From contig NZ_CP054044.1 in NCBI RefSeq assembly GCF_013282745.1, forward strand, positions 3,782,001 through 3,846,000: a stretch of DNA of 64,000 nt, read 5' to 3'. The notes beneath the pieces were generated by a model that did not search any database, was not told the DNA's origin, and saw only the letters and a list, made by a program, of their open reading frames with translations. Shown one piece after another: positions 57,668 to 64,000 of the stretch. The stretch's first letter is position 1; each line of letters starts with the position of its first letter. The stretch comes from Yersinia bercovieri ATCC 43970. Lineage in GTDB: Bacteria > Pseudomonadota > Gammaproteobacteria > Enterobacterales > Enterobacteriaceae. The position numbers were made by a program, and so were the translations under genes.

Positions 57668-57848
57668 TAATTACTATTCCTATAATAATCAGTGGGCATA
57701 CTCTAGCAGAGAGTGGTTCCAAACCATGAGACATACCGCTAATACCTTAAAAATTTTCGGAATTTTGCTAATCACAGGATATTAAGTCAGCGAAAAATGG
57801 CTATTTTGCAGGGGGTTTTGCAGAAGAAACATAAGAAGGTTGAAAAAA

Positions 57849-57872
57849 TCACGGAAGCCGAAGCCTCCGTGA
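57849..57872 (-). terminator. Terminator of icd
   Basis: On the minus strand TCACGGAGGC-TTCG-GCTTCCGTGA: a 10-bp stem closed by a stable TTCG tetraloop, followed by six T. Confidence 0.85.
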
Positions 57873-57893
57873 GATATTGCACTAATCGTGCAA

Positions 57894-59147
57894 TTACATG
57901 TGCTGAATAATGGCGTCGCCAAATTCACTGCATTTCAATAGTTTAGCGCCATCCATTAAGCGCTCGAAATCATAAGTCACAGTCTTGGCCTGAATTGCGC
58001 CTTCGGTGCCTTTGATAATCAAGTCGGCCGCTTCGAACCAGCCCATATGACGTAACATCATTTCAGCTGACAGAATAATAGAACCTGGGTTCACTTTATC
58101 CTGACCCGCATATTTTGGTGCAGTCCCGTGTGTGGCTTCGAATAAGGCACACTCATCACCAATGTTAGCACCCGGGGCAATGCCGATACCGCCAACCTGT
58201 GCAGCCAATGCATCAGAAATATAATCGCCGTTCAGGTTCATACAGGCGATAACATCATATTCAGCAGGACGCAGTAGGATTTGTTGCAGGAAGGCATCAG
58301 CAATCACATCTTTCACGATGATCTCTTTGCCGTTGTTTGGGTTTTTGATTTTAACCCAAGGGCCGCCGTCGATCAGCTCACCACCAAACTCTTCGCGCGC
58401 TAACTGGTAACCCCAGTCTTTAAATGCGCCTTCGGTGAATTTCATAATGTTGCCTTTATGAACCAGAGTGACTGATTCACGATCGTTGGTAATTGCATAC
58501 TCAATCGCAGCACGTACCAAGCGCTTGGTCCCCTCTTCTGAACAAGGTTTTACACCGATACCGCACTGTTCAGGGAAGCGGATTTTCTTCACGCCCATCT
58601 CTTCACGCAGGAACTTGATCACTTTCTCAGCTTCTGGTGAACCCGCTTTCCATTCAATGCCCGCATAGATGTCTTCTGCGTTTTCGCGGAAAATCACCAT
58701 ATTGGTTAATTCAGGGTGTTTTACCGGGCTTGGTGTCCCTTCGTAATAACGCACTGGGCGCAGGCACACATACAGGTCGAGTTGTTGACGTAAAGCAACG
58801 TTTAAAGAGCGAATACCGCCACCCACAGGCGTGGTCAACGGGCCTTTAATCGCAACGCGATAGTCACGAATCAGATCCAATGTCTCTTCTGGCAACCAGA
58901 CGTCTTTACCATAAACATGCGTTGATTTTTCACCGGTGTAGATCTCCATCCAGGCGATTTTACGCTCACCTTTATAAGCTCTCTTCACCGCAGCATCGAC
59001 CACGTTGATCATGGCCGGAGTCACATCAACGCCAATGCCGTCACCTTCAATAAAGGGAATGATCGGATTATGCGGAACGACCAGTTTACCCTGAGCATCG
59101 ACAGTAATTTTCTTACCTTCTGCCGGAACCACTACTTTGCTTTCCAT
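57894..59147 (-). CDS. icd: NADP-dependent isocitrate dehydrogenase
   Basis: 417-residue TCA-cycle enzyme. Start [13 protein letters not shown] at 59147 has GGAGAGG just before it; a longer frame to 59198 is not needed. The phosphorylation and substrate site is Ser114 ([13 protein letters not shown]); further blocks are [31 protein letters not shown] and the NADP-binding [15 protein letters not shown]. Activity in enterobacteria is controlled by AceK phosphorylation of that serine. Confidence 0.95.
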   Translation of the reverse strand: MESKVVVPAEGKKITVDAQGKLVVPHNPIIPFIEGDGIGVDVTPAMINVVDAAVKRAYKGERKIAWMEIYTGEKSTHVYGKDVWLPEETLDLIRDYRVAIKGPLTTPVGGGIRSLNVALRQQLDLYVCLRPVRYYEGTPSPVKHPELTNMVIFRENAEDIYAGIEWKAGSPEAEKVIKFLREEMGVKKIRFPEQCGIGVKPCSEEGTKRLVRAAIEYAITNDRESVTLVHKGNIMKFTEGAFKDWGYQLAREEFGGELIDGGPWVKIKNPNNGKEIIVKDVIADAFLQQILLRPAEYDVIACMNLNGDYISDALAAQVGGIGIAPGANIGDECALFEATHGTAPKYAGQDKVNPGSIILSAEMMLRHMGWFEAADLIIKGTEGAIQAKTVTYDFERLMDGAKLLKCSEFGDAIIQHM

Positions 59148-59223
59148 CAACCTCTCCTTCAGCGCAATTTTGTTAATGCCTTGTAAGATTCGTGTCAATA
59201 CTACTTGAATATTCGTTCCACGC

Positions 59224-59248
59224 CAATCCGAAACGGATTGAGGTATAA
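59224..59248 (+). promoter_or_regulatory. rluE promoter -10 with adjacent inverted repeat
   Basis: A perfect inverted repeat CAATCCG-AAA-CGGATTG (59224-59240) lies two bases before a perfect -10 TATAAT (59243-59248), in the 130-bp gap between the divergent icd and rluE genes. It occupies the spacer of the rluE promoter and may be an operator. Confidence 0.45.
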
Positions 59249-59277
59249 TGCGCTAATCATTCGGAATCGCAATAATC

Positions 59278-59904
59278 ATGAATAAATTCTCTGTTAAAAA
59301 TCACAAAGTTAACCGATTCAGCACTCAGTCACAGGCCAAAGCGACAGCGCCAGTTACCCCACGGCGAGTGCTGTTATTCAACAAGCCTTTTGATGTGTTG
59401 CCGCAATTTACAGATGAGTCGGGACGGCGAACTTTGAAGGAATTCATTCCTTTTAGTGATGTTTATGCCGCTGGCCGACTTGATCGTGACAGTGAAGGCT
59501 TACTGGTGTTAACCAATGATGGCAAGTTACAAGCCAAACTGACGCAACCGGCCCAGAAAACAGGTAAAGTCTATTTTGTGCAAGTAGAGGGAGTACCCGG
59601 AGAGGAAGCGCTTACTCAGCTTCAGCGGGGGGTGACCTTAAAAGATGGCCCGACCTTACCGGCCGGCGCTGAGTTAGTGGCTGAACCCGAATGGCTCTGG
59701 CCACGTCATCCACCTATTCGCGAGCGAAAATCGATCCCCACCAGTTGGTTAAAGATCACCCTTTTCGAGGGTCGCAACCGGCAAGTCCGCAGAATGACCG
59801 CCCATATTGGCTTCCCAACTCTACGTCTGATACGTTTTAGTATGGGAAATTTAAGTCTTGGCGACCTGCAGCCAGGCGAATGGAAGGAGATAAACCATGT
59901 TTAA
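59278..59904 (+). CDS. rluE: 23S rRNA pseudouridine(2457) synthase RluE
   Basis: 208-residue RsuA-family pseudouridine synthase. Catalytic Asp69 in [28 protein letters not shown] and the C-terminal [23 protein letters not shown] are family blocks. It modifies U2457 in 23S rRNA. Stop overlaps the nudJ start by eight bases; same order as in E. coli. Confidence 0.92.
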   Translation: MNKFSVKNHKVNRFSTQSQAKATAPVTPRRVLLFNKPFDVLPQFTDESGRRTLKEFIPFSDVYAAGRLDRDSEGLLVLTNDGKLQAKLTQPAQKTGKVYFVQVEGVPGEEALTQLQRGVTLKDGPTLPAGAELVAEPEWLWPRHPPIRERKSIPTSWLKITLFEGRNRQVRRMTAHIGFPTLRLIRFSMGNLSLGDLQPGEWKEINHV

Positions 59905-60343
59905 GCCCCATGTTACCGTCGCTTGTGTCGTACACGCCCAAGGGAAGTTTTTAGTTGTCGAAGAGACCATTAACGGCAAAAAGTTGTGGAATCAACCTGC
60001 AGGTCACCTGGAAGCAGATGAAACCCTGCTACAGGCTGCGGAAAGGGAGTTGTGGGAGGAGACCGGTATTCGTGCAACACCGCAATCGTTTTTGCGGATG
60101 CATCAATGGATAGCACCGGACAAAACGCCATTTTTACGTTTCGCTTTTGTGATTGAACTGCCGGCCCCACTACCCACCTCGCCCCATGACACTGATATCG
60201 ACTGCTGCCTGTGGCTCACTGCCGATGAAATAGTGCAATCAGCCAATTTGCGTTCACCGCTGGTCGCAGAAAGTATCCGCTGTTACCAACAGCCAGAGCG
60301 CTACTCCCTTGATTTAGTTGGCCCCTTTAACTGGCCGCTATAA
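59897..60343 (+). CDS. nudJ: Nudix phosphatase NudJ
   Basis: 148-residue Nudix hydrolase (hydroxymethylpyrimidine pyrophosphate / nucleoside phosphate hydrolysis). The Nudix box begins [20 protein letters not shown] and has the REx2EE core followed by TGI. It follows E. coli NudJ; gene order rluE-nudJ-mnmA is conserved. Confidence 0.92.
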   Translation: MFKPHVTVACVVHAQGKFLVVEETINGKKLWNQPAGHLEADETLLQAAERELWEETGIRATPQSFLRMHQWIAPDKTPFLRFAFVIELPAPLPTSPHDTDIDCCLWLTADEIVQSANLRSPLVAESIRCYQQPERYSLDLVGPFNWPL

Positions 60344-60527
60344 CAGGCGGATTTGATTTACGCAGGTAATTTCACTCAGAGCGCGAATCAACAATGCAGC
60401 AACGCGATCAACGTGATAAAATCCGGCGCTTGTTTTTATAATGCCTTATCGGCGTGGATAAATTGTGCGGATGGTTGATCCGCGAGAGTCCAGCCGAGAC
60501 TTAGGTATTTACGTTAGTGAGACTCCC

Positions 60528-61649
60528 ATGTCAGATAACAGCCAGAAAAAAGTCATCGTCGGTATGTCCGGCGGTGTCGACTCTTCCGTTTCCGCTTACC
60601 TGCTCCAGCAACAGGGCTACCAAGTCGCAGGCCTGTTCATGAAGAACTGGGAAGAGGATGATGGCGAAGAGTATTGCTCAGCAGCGACCGATTTGGCCGA
60701 TGCTCAAGCGGTATGCGACAAGCTGGGCATGGAGTTGCACACCGTCAATTTTGCCGCAGAGTATTGGGACAACGTGTTCGAACTGTTCCTGGCCGAGTAT
60801 AAAGCTGGGCGCACGCCTAATCCCGATATTCTCTGTAATAAAGAGATCAAATTTAAAGCTTTCCTTGAGTTCGCCGCCGAAGATCTGGGGGCGGACTATA
60901 TTGCTACCGGTCACTATGTTCGCCGTCAGGACGTTAATGGTAAAAGCCGTTTGTTACGTGGCTTGGATGGCAATAAAGATCAAAGCTACTTCCTTTATAC
61001 CCTCAGTCACGAACAGCTTGCTCAGAGCCTGTTCCCGGTGGGTGAGTTAGAAAAACCTGAAGTTCGCCGCATCGCCGAGCAGCTTGATCTGGTCACCGCA
61101 AAGAAAAAAGACTCTACCGGCATCTGTTTTATTGGCGAACGCAAATTCCGCGATTTCCTTGGCCGCTACCTGCCGGCGCAACCCGGGCCTATCATGACCG
61201 TAGACGGCCAGCATGTGGGTGAACATCAGGGCCTGATGTATCACACCTTGGGGCAACGTAAGGGGTTAGGGATTGGTGGCACCAAAGATGGCGGCGATGA
61301 CCCTTGGTATGTGGTGGATAAAGATGTGGCCAACAATATCTTGCTGGTAGCACAAGGCCATGAACATCCGCGATTAATGTCTGTGGGCCTGATTGCCCAA
61401 CAGCTACATTGGGTTGATCGTCAACCCATCACTGCCGCTTTCCGCTGTGTGGTGAAAACCCGTTATCGTCAGCAGGATATCCCGTGCACCGTGACCCCAC
61501 TGGATGATGACCGTGTTGAAGTTCGGTTTGATAATCCGGTGGCGGCAGTTACGCCCGGTCAGTCCGCCGTCTTCTACCAGGCTGAAGTGTGTCTCGGTGG
61601 TGGTATTATTGAAGCGCGCTACCCACTGACTGACTCAGCACCCTACTAA
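60528..61649 (+). CDS. mnmA: tRNA 2-thiouridine(34) synthase MnmA
   Basis: 373-residue ATP-dependent thiolase that forms s2U34 in tRNAs for Glu, Gln and Lys with sulfur from the Tus relay. PP-loop GMSGGVDSS; the two catalytic cysteines are near residues 103 ([11 protein letters not shown]) and 200 ([10 protein letters not shown]). The start at 60528 agrees with E. coli; the upstream frame to 60465 is not conserved. Confidence 0.95.
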   Translation: MSDNSQKKVIVGMSGGVDSSVSAYLLQQQGYQVAGLFMKNWEEDDGEEYCSAATDLADAQAVCDKLGMELHTVNFAAEYWDNVFELFLAEYKAGRTPNPDILCNKEIKFKAFLEFAAEDLGADYIATGHYVRRQDVNGKSRLLRGLDGNKDQSYFLYTLSHEQLAQSLFPVGELEKPEVRRIAEQLDLVTAKKKDSTGICFIGERKFRDFLGRYLPAQPGPIMTVDGQHVGEHQGLMYHTLGQRKGLGIGGTKDGGDDPWYVVDKDVANNILLVAQGHEHPRLMSVGLIAQQLHWVDRQPITAAFRCVVKTRYRQQDIPCTVTPLDDDRVEVRFDNPVAAVTPGQSAVFYQAEVCLGGGIIEARYPLTDSAPY

Positions 61650-61688
61650 ATCAGTCAACACTGAGCCGAAATGTTTACAGGAGTGACC

Positions 61689-62315
61689 GTGGCGAAGAAC
61701 TATTATGATATTACACTGGCATTGGCAGGAGTCTGCCAGTCAGCTCGCTTGGTTCAACAATTGGCCCATGAAGGTCAGTGCGATAATGACGCATTAAGTA
61801 CCGTGCTGGGGGGGTTGCTGCAAACCAACCCCCCGTCAACACTGGCGGTGTTTGGCGGTGATGAGCAATCCCTGAAAATGGGGTTGGAAACCTTGCAAAG
61901 CGTCTTAAATGCCAATCGTCAGGGGCCGGCTGCGGAATTGACCCGCTATACCCTGAGCTTGATGGTGCTGGAACGTAAGCTCAACGCCAATAAGTCAGCC
62001 ATGAATACCTTAGGTGAACGTATCAGCCAGCTTGATCGCCAACTGGCACATTTTGACCTCGAATCTGAAACTATGATGAGTTCGCTGGCATCTATTTATA
62101 CTGATGTTATCAGCCCGCTCGGCCCGCGTATTCAGGTCATAGGTTCACCGGCTATTTTACAAAGCACACTGGTGCAGGCAAAAATTCGTGCCACCCTGCT
62201 GGCGGGCATCCGCTCAGCCGTGCTTTGGCAACAAGTTGGCGGAAGCCGCTTGCAGTTAATGTTTTCGCGAAATCGTCTGTTTAAGCAGGCACAGAGTATT
62301 CTTGCTCATAATTGA
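61689..62315 (+). CDS. hflD: Lysogenization regulator homologue HflD
   Basis: 208-residue protein of the HflD family, peripheral to the inner membrane; in E. coli it binds phage lambda CII. GTG at 61689 has AGGAG five bases before it; the family start is (V/M)[29 protein letters not shown] and [11 protein letters not shown] are family blocks. Sits in the mnmA-hflD-purB cluster. Confidence 0.92.
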   Translation: MAKNYYDITLALAGVCQSARLVQQLAHEGQCDNDALSTVLGGLLQTNPPSTLAVFGGDEQSLKMGLETLQSVLNANRQGPAAELTRYTLSLMVLERKLNANKSAMNTLGERISQLDRQLAHFDLESETMMSSLASIYTDVISPLGPRIQVIGSPAILQSTLVQAKIRATLLAGIRSAVLWQQVGGSRLQLMFSRNRLFKQAQSILAHN

Positions 62316-62322
62316 AATCTGA

Positions 62323-63711
<1,389 letters not shown>

Positions 63712-63723
63712 TCTTTATCACTT

Positions 63724-63750
63724 ACCTGCAACGTGATTGACGTTGCAGGT
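63724..63750 (+). terminator. Hairpin after purB
   Basis: Perfect 10-bp arms ACCTGCAACG / CGTTGCAGGT with a 7-nt loop, 12 bp past the purB stop. The U-run is poor (CATTC), so termination strength is uncertain. Confidence 0.6.
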
Positions 63751-63878
63751 CATTCACCCGTCAACGCCCCTCAACTCAGCCTGGTGGACTAGTTATAGCT
63801 TAAAATACCAACGAATATACAAAGGGTTAGCGTCATTTTTATCACCCCACGGTCTATTTCGTTACCCTACTCCCTCCC

Positions 63879-63924
63879 TGTTTAGTCCCGGTTTAGTTCC
63901 GGTTTAGTTGTTGTCGCAGATAAT
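63879..63924 (+). promoter_or_regulatory. PhoP-box promoter, probably of phoPQ outside the window
   Basis: Three direct repeats TGTTTA, GGTTTA, GGTTTA start at 63879, 63890 and 63901, each 11 bp from the next, which is the PhoP box pattern ((T/G)GTTTA-N5-repeat). A -10 element GATAAT lies at 63919-63924, 12 bp after the last repeat, the spacing seen in PhoP-activated promoters. In enterobacteria phoPQ follows purB, and phoP is autoregulated, so this is probably its promoter. Confidence 0.75.
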
Positions 63925-64000
63925 GCTAGCAATATCAAAAGGACTGTATACACGTAGGCGCGACTATCACATGCAGTGGGTTTGCGTTATAACTTCTAAA

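Overview
The window is chromosomal DNA of a Yersinia species, most likely from the Y. enterocolitica-like, environmental group. The evidence is a full hmsHFRS (pga) polysaccharide operon of Yersinia type, close similarity of housekeeping proteins to enterobacterial AstC, Cbl, ChaA, PhoH, AnsP, Icd and PurB, and the enterobacterial order icd / rluE-nudJ-mnmA-hflD-purB followed by a phoPQ-type promoter. No tRNA, rRNA, insertion sequence, prophage or CRISPR array was seen.

Layout. 1-8757: the 5' part of astC with a sigma-54 promoter, a MocR-type regulator (ydcR), a cyanide-insensitive bd-type quinol oxidase (cioA, cioB and a 55-residue DUF2474 protein), an orphan narX-like nitrate sensor carrying a tandem hexapeptide repeat, and cbl. 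9151-14109: one large AT-rich gene for a 1652-residue toxin-like protein (unknown N-terminus, MARTX-type cysteine protease domain, TcdA/TcdB-like hydrophobic region, degenerate RTX repeats). 14408-19004: a Fur-box-preceded siderophore reductase gene, chaA, phoH with a predicted PhoB promoter, and a GNAT acetyltransferase gene. 19175-25468: hmsHFRS.

26142-37512 is an iron region: an M24 peptidase, fhuF with a Fur box, tehB, then an eight-gene ferrous-iron uptake operon read on the minus strand (FTR1/FetM permease, P19/FetP periplasmic protein, DUF2318 membrane protein, two MacB-like permeases, an ATPase, a thioredoxin-like lipoprotein, a cytochrome c). It has a Fur box in front and an internal terminator after the second gene. 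37694-43885: a cellobiose/beta-glucoside PTS operon (EIIB, EIIC, 6-phospho-beta-glucosidase, EIIA, porin) with a divergent LacI-family regulator and a perfect operator palindrome between them. 44040-54349: MFS exporter and glutaminase, a DcuSR/CitAB-type two-component system facing a 2-hydroxycarboxylate transporter, and the asparagine permease ansP.

54560-57667: a degenerate ROK-family regulator, a self-contained small transcription unit (promoter, 34-codon ORF, strong terminator), the sugar phosphatase supH and the lipoprotein ynfC. 57843-64000: icd, rluE, nudJ, mnmA, hflD, purB and, at the edge, three PhoP half-boxes 11 bp apart that almost certainly belong to phoPQ just outside the window.

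Common themes are iron supply (four loci, three with Fur-like boxes), anaerobic or microaerobic respiration (narX, cio), C4/C6 carboxylate sensing and biofilm. The least explained items are the toxin-like protein, the small transcription unit at 55731-56000, and the narX repeat that sits where the enterobacterial NarX cysteine cluster should be.
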